Assembly (NCBI GenBank): GCA_027563935.2
Contig: CM050454.1
Coordinates: 73,366,596 to 73,430,595 of the forward strand
Reading direction: 5' to 3'
Length of the DNA stretch: 64,000 bases
From: Costus lasius
Lineage: Eukaryota; Streptophyta; Magnoliopsida; Zingiberales; Costaceae
The position numbers and the translations under genes are program-made. Of this stretch, positions 1 through 11,348 are shown piece by piece; positions within the stretch are counted from its first letter, which is position 1; each line of letters begins with the position of its first letter. A model generated the notes under the pieces. It was not told the DNA's origin and did no database searches. It saw nothing but the letters and a program-made list of their open reading frames with translations.

Positions 1-204
1 GGTTCAATTTAAGATGGAGGTTTCGATGGTTTAAGTGGGAGTTATGGAGGTAGTTATGTTTTTCGGTTTCACTATTTTGGTGGCCGAATATACCTCTCCT
101 TAATCACCCACGGATTTGATAGAGAAAGAGAGGACTCGTCTTCTTCCTCTTAAGTGGATCGTCTCCATCCAAAAACTCTAGCCAAGACGCACATCTTCCT
201 TGCA

Positions 205-410
205 AGGGATGATCAGGACTCCTTGGTGTCTTTGCTAGCACAAGGGACGCAAGGGAGGAAGTCTACTTCATCTTGTGTGTGACTTCTTTGGAGAAGAGGC
301 ACTCGCCCCTTTTCTCTTCCAAGCCGCCTCTCATATCATGGCACAGGTAATGCTTTTACTTGTTCTATACGAGTTTGAAAAAGGTTGATCATATCCTCGT
401 GATAAGCGAT
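205..410 (+). repeat. Copia LTR tail fragment
   Basis: The stretch resembles the distal part of the Copia-2 LTRs (compare about 55110-55270). Shared landmarks are the CTAGCACAAGG word, a block reading GGAGAAGAGGCA, the run CCAAGCCGCCTCTCAT and the following ACTTGTTCTATAC. It is diverged, and no PBS or coding region follows it, so I read it as an old LTR fragment. The first 200 bases may be the more decayed upstream part of the same LTR. Confidence 0.6.
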
Positions 411-1384
411 TCTTGGGATTCCTAGTTTTTCCGATGCAAGTTTGTTTTAGTCGCTTGTTAACTAGGTTTACTTATAAGCGGAGGCTGGGGTGTTGTGTTC
501 CTTAGTTCTCTTGGTGGTAGAATACTCCTGGTGAGCTGAGAGCCTCCAGCACTTGTAGAAGTCGAAGTCGGCGCTTCGCCTTCAAAGTTTGTAAGAGTTG
601 TGGTCGGTGCCTCGACTCCGAAATGTTTCCTTCCTCGTTTTCGAAGCAGTAAAGTAAATCCCACCGCCTCCGGTGGGTCAGGTCCGCCTGTCTTTTCATT
701 TCATCGTGTTCATTTCCATTATGATTTCCTTCCTTGTTGTCTTCAAAATTTATGATAAATTGAAGACAACAAGGTCAGGTTACTTCAAATAAGCATTTAT
801 AGTCTTTTAACATAACTTAGATCATTTTTCCAATGACCAAATTGATCAAAATCAAAACAAGCAGAAGCAAATTGATATCAAAATAACAAAGAATATATTT
901 TTTTTATGAATTTAGACCAATAGGAAAAATTTCACAAAGAAGGATAGAATTACTTGCCTAAGAAGTCAAAAATCACTCTATGCTTGTGTTTTCCCTTCTG
1001 CTTCCTCTTCCCCTTCCCTAAGTCTTCTTTCCTTCAGGTTGGGCACGAGCAAGCATGTCAAAGTTCATTGTTTTTCTCATATTTATCTCAAGTAATCATG
1101 AAGGAGGATGAGGTGTAAGAAGGTGGTAACTAGGAGGTGGCATGAGTAAATAGTAATCATGACTTTTCCACCCCAAATTTTGTTTCTTGTTCTTATGTTT
1201 ATTTTCATTTCTACCTAACTTAGTAAATATGTTTTCACAAATTCTCTTGCATTTTCATCCTATATGACTCAAGTTCCTCCAATAGATAATGTACTACAAC
1301 AACAAGGATATCACCACTCATAACAAGTATAAATTTTTATTCTCATGCATGATTATTTTGCAAATCATAATAACACTTTTTATA
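411..1384. other. Unassigned sequence with one strong inverted repeat
   Basis: No gene is supported here. About 480-700 is more GC-rich than its surroundings, but the short minus-strand frames in it show no recognisable domain. A 15-bp perfect inverted repeat with a 13-base spacer lies at 732-774 (arms CCTTGTTGTCTTCAA and its complement). The rest is AT-rich sequence without features I recognise. Confidence 0.4.
732..774. repeat. 15-bp perfect inverted repeat (hairpin)
   Basis: The left arm at 732-746 and right arm at 760-774 are exact reverse complements. The inner AT-rich bases extend the stem imperfectly with a bulge. It could be the tip of a small decayed MITE or a miRNA-like foldback. 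Nothing else in the sequence decides between these. Confidence 0.6.
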
Positions 1385-2672
1385 ATTGAGGGTATTATAG
1401 CCCCAATCAGCCCCATGCACCCAAGGACTTCCAAAAGAAGCCTCATGCGATTAGATCAAGTCAAAAGTGATTTGATGATTAATCAGTAAGAGGATGCCTA
1501 ATAAGGCCACAGGCGGTATTCATAATCCAACTAGGAGTTCATGTGCCTATGCCTTAATATCATCCCCATTACACCCTTAAGCCCTCATCCTCATCCAATA
1601 AGCCATACTAGACTTCATTAACAAGTCAATTAAGCCATCGGACTCAATCCGATGTAACCCTAGTTAAATATAGCTAACCTTGGTTAATCCAGGGTCGACC
1701 TACCAAAAATGAAATTTAGCTCCATTAGGTTTCTTCCATCTCATCAGGCACATCCGCATTGATGGATTCTCCCAAATAGATCCGAGTTATGAAATAACTT
1801 GATCATAAGACTACCCGATCAATACGATAACTTGAGTATCAAGGTGTGTCATCTTGTAGGTTCCTCTGATGTTGGCAGTGATAAATTCATATCATCACAT
1901 GCAGTGAGTGGCACCTAGTAGTGCATCACTTATACCTAAGTCTTCGGAATGGATATCAACATCGATATCCCCATCATCAGAACAAGGTATATGCATTACA
2001 GTCCTTTTTCCAAATTGACATCTAATTGGGCAAAGTGTGCCACCACTTTATTTATACCCAATCATATGGTCATGACTAAATTAGGCTTTCACCTAGGTAT
2101 GGTCATACACTTTCAATCATGCATCCATATAGAGTCTGTGGATATCAAGCTTCCCTTATGAAGGGGCAAATCCTGTGTTTGTCTATTGATCTTCTCATAT
2201 GGGTTGTGGCATACCCAATGACAACCATTATAACCTCTCAACTACGATGAGTTGTTAGGTTGTATCAAAGTATGTCCTTAACCATACAGAAGAGTCAATG
2301 ACCTCAAGTCAAAGAGTCAATGCATCTCTTATCACTTGTGACACCAAGTTAAGAGCCTCACAGCGGGTCGGTCTAATATATCCACCGCAGATATACTCAT
2401 ATGTCTGCGTTAGCATCACGTGCCTAACTAGCCCATATACTAGTCTCTCATGCACCAGACTTGTCCCTTATCCACTCAGCTACTTGACTGGGGACATAAG
2501 TTCGAGACTAGATGAAATCTGTCTCCAAGGATATTATCATGCAAAAGTACAAAAGACGGAGATATAAACATAACATAATAATGATAATGCCATAAAGATA
2601 TATATATATATAGTAATGTCAAATTGTACAAGAAATGGACCAACAATAGGTCCTAGGGCATAAGCATCAACA
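1385..2672 (-). repeat. Old Copia LTR, minus orientation, degenerate
   Basis: Blocks match the better-kept minus-strand LTR at 11345-13549 in the same order: the region around 1680-1810 with 12530-12680, and 2290-2480 with 13150-13390 (shared word TATGTCTGCGTTA). The right edge reads GGGCATAAGCATCAACA, the counterpart of GGGCATATACACCAACA at the LTR edge in the other copy. A diverged form of the conserved LTR motif GTGTTGCTAGATACCCCTC is present near 1905-1930 on the minus strand. No internal region or partner LTR is visible, so this is a fragment or solo LTR. Confidence 0.6.
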
Positions 2673-3609
2673 AAGACATGCAAGGGTTGAGAAATCCACA
2701 GGGTGAACAAAAACCCTATAAAATAGACATAGAACATTCCCTAAAATAGCCAATTAGCAACAACAACTCAGTCATCGCAAAACTTGAGGAAGCCAACGAG
2801 TTCGCTAGACACCCTTACCCAAATTTAACTTAGATCAAATAAAATCCATGCAATCTTAATATAAACTGCATTGTTGGCTCGGTGTCCTGATCGAGTACAA
2901 AACAATATGCGAGTCATAGGTTTGATCCCCAATGATTGTGATTTAGTTTTTAAAATAAAACTTATTTTAATTAATTCCTTTTAACTTTTATAAATTCCTA
3001 GAAAATATAGGAATATCCCAAAAATTCTCAAAAATTTAGCCACAATCCAAAGCATTAATTCTTATTTTTCTAAAATCATTTTCCAAAAATTTGGGACATT
3101 ACAAGAGATTTAATGGTTGATTTTAATTATTTGTATTTAATTTATTGCATGTCATGGGGGTTAGGATAAGGACTAAAAGGTTACTCTAAACCCTAGAAAT
3201 TATTAGTTGAACCTATAAGGTCTATACTATGAAATTGGCTAGAATTATAGACTTTGATTAGTTGAACTAAATCTACTTGTAATAATTTAGATCTCTTGAT
3301 TAATTTGCCTTAGAAACTAGGACAAAGACTAAATGGAGACTCTTAGTTTTAGAAACCTACAACTAATTTTATAGCTAAAGAGTGCAAAAGTAGTTAAGTT
3401 ATATTGGAGAACGGATAATCTATACTATGTTTAATGAAGTTAATTAGGATCGATACACAAAGTGACAAACTAGTATTGGACTACTTAAACATTAGGATGG
3501 GCTACTAAAAGGGGACAACTTATAAATTCTAAAAGTAAATTTCTTTTTAACACTTATAGATAATTTAACACATGGTGATATAATTAGCTTTAGGAAAATT
3601 ATAGTAGTA
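2673..3609. other. AT-rich noncoding, probable decayed Gypsy LTR
   Basis: No gene is visible. The text around 2990-3110 has the A/T-rich wording and a GGGACATTAC block common in plant Gypsy LTR edges. The stretch leads directly into the duplicated LTR end that precedes the PBS at 4138. The assignment to that element is an inference. Confidence 0.3.
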
Positions 3610-4137
3610 AAACCCATACCCGAACTTCCCTCATATTCTACATATTTTTATTTTGTGCTCTTAACATTACTTACAAATTGATTGATTGCCTAGATTACAT
3701 AATTGCGAACAAAATGGTACTTAATTCTAGAGTCTCTGTGGGACGGATATTTTATTACTTTGATACATCCGTGCACTTGTAGAACTTGTGTTTTAGCCCT
3801 TTTGGTGCATTTGATTGTGACAAGTGAGGTCTTAGGTGCTAGTGATGTGAATGCATGGTGTCATACTCCTAACACATCATCACCCATACCTGAACTTCCT
3901 TTTCAATACATAGTTTATTTTAAGTGCTTTCAATAACATTGCTTCCATATTACTTGATTCGCCTATATTACATAACTATGATAAAATTAGTATTTAATTT
4001 TTAGAGTCTCTATGGCATTGATATTTTTATTACTTTGACACATTCGTGCACTTGTAGAATATGTATTCAAGTTTTTTAATGCCCTTGACTATGACTGTAA
4101 AGTCTTATGTGCCATTAGTGTGAACGCGCGATGTTTT
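3610..4137 (+). repeat. Tandemly duplicated LTR end of an Athila/Tat-like element
   Basis: Two copies of about 280 bp lie head to tail. One begins ACCCATACCCGAACTTCC near 3610 and the other ACCCATACCTGAACTTCC near 3889. Each carries a block around GTGCACTTGTAGAA, similar to GTGCACTTGCGGAC at the LTR ends of the Athila elements at 35725 and 42050. The second copy runs straight into an Athila/Tat-type PBS. Confidence 0.5.
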
Positions 4138-4154
4138 TGGCGACGTTGCTCGGA
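4138..4154 (+). other. Primer binding site, Athila/Tat type
   Basis: TGGCGACGTTGCTCGGA follows a run of T. It matches the pattern of the PBS of Athila/Tat elements, compare the minus-strand PBS near 42020-42036 in this window. It marks the start of an internal region on the plus strand. Confidence 0.6.
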
Positions 4155-4689
4155 CTCTATTTAAATTAATATCAATAGAAATTGTATGATTGTAAGGCTA
4201 GGAACTACTTCTCACATTTAGCATAGATTTTATTTCTATTGTATTTTTATTTTCTAATTCTGGAAAATTAGGATTTTGAGTTATAATCATGGGCGGTGAT
4301 TACAATCACACTTGGTGATTCAAAATTTGATCTTCTTCATTTTTTGAACTTATTAGAAAACTAAAATAAAATTTTTCTTTAGGATTTTTAATTTTGCTTT
4401 GATTTTCTATATTCTGTGATTTTTCCAAAAATTGTTTTGAATTATTTTACATTCACCACTGGTGATTACAATCACACATGGCGGTAAAATTTAGGTATTT
4501 ATTTTCTTTGTGTTAACTAGTATAAAATATAATTCTCTACTATAATTTCAATTGTTTTTGTTATTTATACTTTCTATAATTTTAAGAATTTATTAATAAT
4601 CATGGCCATAATTACATTCATGGTTTGAAATAAAAAATTATTATTGTTAAAAATTCAATTTCCTGGCAGAATTTGAAATTTTATAAAAC

Positions 4690-5020
4690 CATGCAAAGAT
4701 TAATTTGGTCTATTGTGATATTTGTGGATGTTTTAGTCATTATTCATTTGAATGCCTCCATTCTTAGACCCATCCCTATTTAGTAACTTCAACACATGGC
4801 ACTAAGATGATAAATATGCCAGTAATATCTATGACTCAAATTAGGGGAACCATCCAACTTCCTTTTATCAGAGCAATTCAAAATTTAGGGAAACCCAAGA
4901 ATCTAGAGTAGAAGCCTTGCTTGAAAACTTTATAATTGCTCAAAACAAGCAAAATCAAGAGGCTAGCACCAAGCGCAAAGTGAGGAGATCTTCAAGGGGG
5001 TCGTTTTGTGGATACTAGTA
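4690..5020 (+). pseudogene. Degenerate Athila/Tat gag fragment
   Basis: Gag binds and packages element RNA. A CCHC zinc knuckle can be read at 4711-4755 (CDICGCFSHYSFEC, spacing C-x2-C-x4-H-x4-C). After a frame change, a helical segment at about 4885-5010 reads VEALLENFIIAQNKQNQE. This corresponds to VESMLEKFMASQN in the gag of Athila-M at about 40705-40760 on the other strand. The two pieces lie in different frames with no open frame between them, so the gene is dead. Together with the PBS at 4138 it forms the 5' part of an old plus-strand element whose pol is not visible. Confidence 0.6.
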
Positions 5021-7069
5021 GAGGGCGAACATTTGAGTGCCAACAACTTGTCAACCAACAATGTCAAGCACGCTTCCAAGGTAAATTTCTTTCCATGTCC
5101 CTTAACCCTTCTCACATGGATCCTCTAGGGTAGGGAAAATCGATTTTAGGTGATTTTTCCACTACACATGTTATTATGTAAAATTTTTCTTTACTTGCAA
5201 TTTTTCCCAACATTGTTCACCCTATTGTGAATGAAACCCTAGCTTACCATCAAGTTGAGACATGTCTTCAGTGAGAAGAATCAGAGCACGGAATTGTTCA
5301 CTAGAGTTCAAGTAGTGTTGCCTTAATCTTTGACTTCCAACACCTCCATTAACATGATTTCATCACCCAAGGCAATGATACAACATTGTAGCAAAGCACT
5401 CTAGTTTCCCATTCATTTAGGTTAAGGTTTTTTTAGCATGGTAAAGTTTTGAGTATCTACGATAGCGGTGTCACCATCAATATGTGTCAACCGCAACATA
5501 AGCTTTGACCTTGAGACAAAGCTCACTACGGATAGTCCAGGAGCTTCCCTTCAACAAACAGATGCTCAACGTGCCCCTAGAGAGAATGTCAGAGCACCCG
5601 TTAGTTTTGTGACATTGCACGGCGGTGCTCGAGTGGTGTAGTGAGCGATGGCTTTGGTTGGTTCACCGAGTTTTGAGTGTGGTTTATTTTGAAATAAACC
5701 TAACCACTCTCGAGTTGAGTTTGAAATTGATTTGAACTTGTGTAACCTTGGCCGATCTAACATTACTTTTTGAATCGATTTGACTCAATTTTGGTCAAAT
5801 CTTGGCTCGTCCAAGTACTCATTGGAAAGCTTGTGAAGTTGCCTATCCAATGTTACTAAAATTGTGTTTAGATAGTTTGTAGATTTTGTGTAATTTTAGT
5901 TGCAAGTTTTAGTCTAACTTGGTTTAGTGTAATCCTATCCGGCTTAATGGTTTTTAGTCTAATTTTAGTTTTCAAGTCAGAATCTTATTTAACAGTGTTT
6001 ATGTACAAATCCATGATGCATATTAATTAATTTAGTGATTTTGGCTTGCCTTCCTTGATATTTTGTCTAATTAACCTAGTTGGCATCTAAAGAGATAATA
6101 CCCCAAAATAGATCTCTATAAATAAGGTTTACTAATCCTTATTCCATTTGATTCGGTTAGTGTAGTATATTCTACATGGTCAAGATGTGATACTTATGTG
6201 ATTTACATGTTAGTTTTCATGTATCATATATCAGTTTCATATGCTTCTATCATGTCATCAGCATCCACATTGTGGACAATTCTCAGTTTTTATACTTGTA
6301 TGTTACTATGATTGAGCATACACAGTTTCCTTTGAGGTCGATATCCACTTTATAGACAAATCGGGGTCCTATATTAGCATGCATCAAGATTCATGACACA
6401 TGGTAGCGCATGTGTTCACCATGTAGGGTGCATAATCCACCACCTTATAATGCGTATTCGAGGTGACAACCCCACAACCAGTAGGTATTGCTCATCTCTG
6501 TATTCATATGTGGTATCAATTTATGCATTTTGCATTAGTATGGATTTGATTTTTAGATAATACAATTTAGACCAATTCATCTAATTGCATTATAGCTTTC
6601 AGTTATAGTTATTTAATTTATAGTTTTACAATATAGATTTATAGTTTAGTTTTGATGCATGTAGTTTTATAATTTATCATATGTTCCAGTTTTATTATTT
6701 TATGCATCTTGTTAGTTTTCCCTCCTTTAGATCTAAGGGACTATCTCTTTCTTCCGGAGAGAGGCTAACTCAACATTATTTGTTAAGATTTGTTGATACT
6801 TCAAGTACTGGTATGGACTAAGGAAATCAACGCAAGGAAAAGAATATATACTAGATGGATTCATCTTATTAGATTTTTAAGCCATGTAATTAAAAGTTGA
6901 TGTATTAGGATATGTACATATTTGTTGTAAAAAGTTTAGTTGTATACTCTAATAAAAAAATATTATAAATTAAAAAGGAAATTTTTGTAGTAATTAGACT
7001 TATGTTGTTATTCTTGGATTATGAAGTTATAAAAAGTTGTTATACTTTGGTAGTCATATTAGGTTAACA
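5021..7069. other. Unassigned AT-rich repeat-like sequence
   Basis: I see no coding region, RNA gene or clean element boundary. Parts such as 6150-6530 and 6720-6950 have the texture of LTR sequence (long noncoding T-rich text and a GAGAGAGGCTAACTC block), but I found no second copy in the window to confirm this. Confidence 0.3.
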
Positions 7070-7795
7070 TAGATTGATACGATATCTACGAAAATTTAGT
7101 GTCTATCTATGAAAATATGGTAGTAGATTTTTCTGGATAAATACTAAATTTTCATAGATGGACACAAGATTTTTGTAGATTATCACCACATTCTTATAGA
7201 TTGACAACAAATCTATGAAAATTTAGTGTTTATCTATGAAAATTTTATGTCTATCTACACAAAAATCTAAACACTAACTTTTCATAGACATACTAGATTT
7301 TGTAGATTGTCCCCATATTCTCGTAGATCGACAACATATCTATAAAAATATAGTGTTTATCTATGCAAATTTAGTGTCAATCTACAAAAATGCAGATAGT
7401 AGATTTTCGTAGATAGAAATCATATTTTGTTAAAATTATCATTATATTCCCATAGATTGACACCATATATATAAAAATTTAGTGTTTATCTACAAAATGT
7501 TAGTGTCTATCTACAGAAACATGGACAGTAGACTTTTATAGATAATACTAAATTTTAGACACTAAATTTTTATAAATTATCACTATATTCTTGTTGATTG
7601 ATACCATATCTATGAAAATTTAGTATATGCCTACGAAAATATTATATTTATCTATGAAAATATGGATAATAGATTTTCATAGTTTGTCATCGTATTTTTG
7701 TAGACATACATAGAATAAAATTTGTAGCTTGACATCATGTTTTTATAAATGAACAATAAATTTTCATAGACTAACACCATAGTTTTAATTATGAA
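7070..7795. repeat. Degenerate AT-rich tandem array, period about 120-140 bp
   Basis: Units starting near 7086, 7211, 7331, 7466 and 7607 share the phrase ATCTATGAAAATTTAGTGT followed by a second TCTATGAAAAT-like block. Between them lies text containing the reverse complement (TTTTCATAGA). Each unit therefore contains internal inverted copies of the same word. No coding capacity is present. It could be a decayed minisatellite inside a transposon. Confidence 0.65.
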
Positions 7796-8329
7796 AAATA
7801 AAGACTATAAAGAGTATTATGTCCATGCTATCCACTACGATGTTCCAAATAACAATCATGAAAAAAAATTCTTTCTTCACGAATAAGGGAAACTAAAAAA
7901 GAAACTATCTTATTGATGTGGTAGAGCAGGAGAAGAAAGAGAGCTGATGCTTGATGCAAATTAATAGCAGAGCTAGTAAGCCGGTAACTAGGAATCATCA
8001 TCTTCTTGGTAGAGTAGGAGAAGTAAAGGAGTTGATGCTTGATGTGAGCTGATCGTGAGCTAGTGGGGTGGCAACTAGGCTTTGTCGTCCAACGATTAGG
8101 CTTTGGAAGAAGAGATGAAAGAGAGAAAACTTGATGGGGACATAAAAGACAGGCCTAGAAGATCTAAACGAGCCCATCGAAAGCCGGCCCGCTATCACTT
8201 GAATATTTGAATTTATTTCTCTTTTAAATAAATATTATTATTAGGGTATTAATTTTAGCATGTAATTTTTAAAATTCCTAATAGGATTCAATTATCTAAA
8301 TTTAGCAAGTGTAATATCTATTAAAGCAA
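7796..8329. other. Noncoding with a 91-bp tandem duplication
   Basis: A segment beginning GTAGAGCAGGAGAAG near 7921 recurs as GTAGAGTAGGAGAAG near 8012. Both copies contain GCTGATGCTTGATG or GTTGATGCTTGATG and end in AACTAGG. No gene is supported. The rest is AT-rich up to the putative LTR start at 8330. Confidence 0.45.
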
Positions 8330-9940
8330 TGTAATCCCCCAAAGGGAACGATCAATTCTGGCTTAATTAAAATTTTCATCGCATTGTTCTCGCACCTTTG
8401 GTGTTGGCCGTGAGAGCTTATTTTCGCACCTCTGGTGCTGGTCGTGAGGGCTAGAATTTCCATCCTTCTAGGTTAATTTTCCATCTTCCCCTGTAGCCGC
8501 CGACCACAAAACCCAGCCACCTTTAACATCTGCTTGGTTGCCAGATTCCTTCCTCGACCATAAAGTCCAGCCGCAACAGTTGTTCATCTGTCCTTTCTCC
8601 GTCCAGAAAATCATTGCCAGTCATCCGTCGCCGAGCCCTTCACCTCTTCCCTTCCATCTCCACCAGCGTCGCCTGCCATCCTCCATCTTCACCACCGTCG
8701 AAACGCCTCCCCTAGATCGCCCACTGGCTGAATCACGCTGAGCCAACTCCACTTCTTCCCGTCGACGGAACTCCCAGTGCTGCTATACGCCACTGCCGCC
8801 GCCCAAGCCCTAACTCCCTCTTCCACCAACCCTATTGTCACAAAAGTCGACGTCGCCCTCCATCTGTCGACGAGCCCATCGCTGCCCTTTCCCTCACCGA
8901 ATGCCTGATATCCACCGAGTGCCGCTGCCCCAATAACGCCGACGACGCTTGCTCCCAGTTTCCTGATTGTCGACGACAAGAATCTCAGCAATAACAGCGC
9001 CGCCTCATCTGCCGACCTCCACTGTCATATTATGCCATCATCCATGCGCCCCCAAAATTACATCCGCTACCCTCTTCCAGCCCGTTCTTAGCCCCGATCG
9101 CTGCCGCTCAGCCTTCCAGCGCCCATAAGACCAGGTGCTTATCTTCCAACTCACTAGTCGCCTTCAACTTCAAGTGAATCTGCCTCCTATTTCTGCAAGT
9201 GACTCTTCCCACTCGCCAACCCGATTCCTTCGTCCCGGACTTCATCCGCCGCCTCTCCAAACCCAAATCCGCCATCTCCAGGCGACGATTTTTCAGCGTC
9301 TCATCACGATCACTGCCGCTCATGCATGACCAGCGTCCTGTGAGACCCAGCATCAAACTATCTTCCGGCCGGACACCTGCTATCCGACGAGCTAGCCGCC
9401 GCCTTCACTCCATGCCGCTGAAACCTCCATCTACCTCCTAGTTGACGATTTCAGTGTCTTCTGTCGTCGCCGGCGTCTCCTCCAACCAGAACAGACATCG
9501 TCGACCTCCGGCTTCAACAACGACGCTTTTCAACGCCTTCCTTTCTTACGACTCGGACACCCTCTCCTGATTCGACACCAGTCTCCCCTGTTCGAACACT
9601 TAAAAGGGCGGGACAAGGAAGGAGTAAGTGATTCTTGCATTCAACTTCCCTTAGAGAAGGTATAATTCTCTAAATTTTTAGCATCTTACTTTAGGTATTT
9701 CACTTATTATTGATAATCGTATCTGCCCTATACTTCTGAGTGCATGCTAGATAGAATCTCCACTTAAATTTGAGCGCATATTTATTTAGTTGATTAAGTT
9801 GAAAGCATATCTATTTAGTTGTTTGCATTGTAATTTACTGTTATTGCTTCCTGAGATTTGCTCGTGCCTGAAATCAGTAACAAATTTTATCTTTATACCT
9901 TAGTGTAGGGATTTACAACACCTCCCATATCCACCCTACA
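8330..9940 (+). repeat. Putative 5' LTR of Gypsy-A
   Basis: The left edge TGTAATCCCCC and right edge CACCCTACA give TG...CA ends, and a PBS begins 6 bases beyond the right edge. The first part repeats a CGCACC..TGGTG..GGCCGTGAG block in tandem (8390-8453). 8500-9600 is strikingly C-rich. The short frames found there on both strands look like composition artefacts. No second LTR is available because the element is cut at 11345, so the left edge is a guess. Confidence 0.4.
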
Positions 9941-9946
9941 TCAAAT

Positions 9947-9958
9947 TGGTATCAAAGG
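9947..9958 (+). other. Primer binding site of Gypsy-A
   Basis: TGGTATCAAAGG resembles the complement of the 3' end of plant initiator tRNA-Met (TGGTATCAGAGC class). It sits just after the putative LTR end and before the first ORF. Confidence 0.6.
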
Positions 9959-9991
9959 AAACCTTGATCCCCATGCTCTACTACATAAACC

Positions 9992-10399
9992 TTGATCCCA
10001 TCCACTACATACCAAACTGAGATCCCTATAAAAGAAAAAAAAAAGAAAAAAAAGAGAGAAAAAAAAAATCAAGGGATCTACATCATGATCACCAGATCAG
10101 GACATGAATATCAACCCACAGCTTTACCCCCAGCTATATCTAGGTCCAATAATGAGCAAGACCAATTGTCCAAAACACTTGAACGATTGAATGCCCAGAT
10201 GGACGCATTTGACTCTCGGTTGGTACAACATGAAGAACTAGTAGTGCATCTGAATAGTCGTCTAAATCTTCCAAAGTCTGAAAATCATAGGAGTGATTCC
10301 TTCCTAGTCAAGCCATCATGTAATGCCACCTTAAGTGAACACCCTCAAACTACCCCGAACCAAGATAACCGGTACTTAAGAGAGACTCCCAACTTATAG
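9992..10399 (+). pseudogene. Gypsy-A gag N-terminus only
   Basis: A 135-codon frame begins with a lysine-rich stretch. An internal MITRSGHEYQP resembles the gag start of several plant Gypsy families. A predicted coiled-coil segment follows (QLSKTLERLNAQMDAFDSRL). The frame ends at 10399, and the next frame (10440) is already protease. The gag core (the matrix/capsid helices) and the zinc knuckle expected between them are therefore absent. I read it as the remnant of an internally deleted, non-autonomous element. Confidence 0.5.
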
Positions 10400-10439
10400 G
10401 ATCACCCTTAGGAAAGACTTTTTTCACACCTACACTAGA

Positions 10440-11348
10440 ATGGGAGAAAAGATGTGTAAGATTGCCATAGATGAAACAATAGGGTTTAACTTCATCACTC
10501 CTCGTGCCATTGATAGATTTGGCTTTGCCACTAAGCCTAAAACCTACCCTTACACCATTAGTAGGGATGATGGAATCAAAACCCTAGTGAACCGTAAGTG
10601 CCTTATACCTATTAGGCTTGGTATCCTATTTGAAGTATGGTGTGATGTCTTACCCTTAGAAGGTACATACCATGTCCATCTAGGAGAACCTTGGTTAAAT
10701 GATGCTAACGGATACCACCAAAGTCGAGATGATTCTTACATCTTAAGGTGTCATGACCCTAAGATTAAGATCAAAAGGGCCAAACCAAAACCCCCTAAGG
10801 TAGCCAACCCTTCCACCTCTCTAGAAACCTTAGAACAACTTAAGCTACCTACACCTTCTCAAGAAATATCCTTAGAAGAGTTTGGATCCACTACTAGGGA
10901 ATCCTTAGTTGGCTTGTTTGAGAGTCAACCTAACCCTAATTCAACCCTAGAAACTTTTCTAGATGAACCTAAACTTAAATTTGGATCTTTTACCTTAGAT
11001 GATATGCCTAGGAACCAACTTGACCCTAAAGCTATAGGTCTTCTACAACCTCAAGATAAACCTAAGTTAGACCTAATTTCTCTAGATGACCAAGAGCCTT
11101 GTCCAGGTCCTTATCAAAAACCTCATGAACACTTAGGAAACCACACACCTAAGGAACCCATAGAGAGAAACTTAGAAGATGAGCAATCTATTGACCAAGA
11201 GCATGATCTAGGAACTCAAGACATAGAGGAACCTTCTACACAGCTTAAGTTGGAACCTCCCAAGTCATACATAGAATCCCTAAGTACACCCTTAGGAACA
11301 AATGAGCCTAACTTAGATATTCCTACTGTTAGGGAATGCCGGGTGTAA
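10440..11348 (+). pseudogene. Gypsy-A retropepsin-like ORF, active site lost
   Basis: A 302-codon open frame. Residues 1-100 follow the pattern of plant Ty3/Gypsy aspartic proteases: a strand leading to the active-site loop, a PYTIS segment, CLIPIRLG, VWCDVLPLEGTYHVHLGEPW in the flap and second-half region, and a final SYILRC. The catalytic loop reads IDETIGFNF, so the usual D-S/T-G triplet is gone and proteolysis is unlikely. Residues 110-302 are a proline-, glutamate- and leucine-rich linker with no domain. The frame ends exactly at a Copia LTR edge (11345), so its last codons come from the insertion. RT and downstream domains are absent. Confidence 0.6.

Noticed and set aside
458..699. Two overlapping minus-strand frames as possible host exons
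   Set aside because: They have no splice borders or family pattern I could recognise, and the two frames contradict each other.
8538..9441. Several overlapping frames of 64-100 codons on both strands in C-rich sequence
   Set aside because: They overlap each other on opposite strands, have a composition driven by C-rich text, show no domain, and lie inside a putative LTR just before a PBS.
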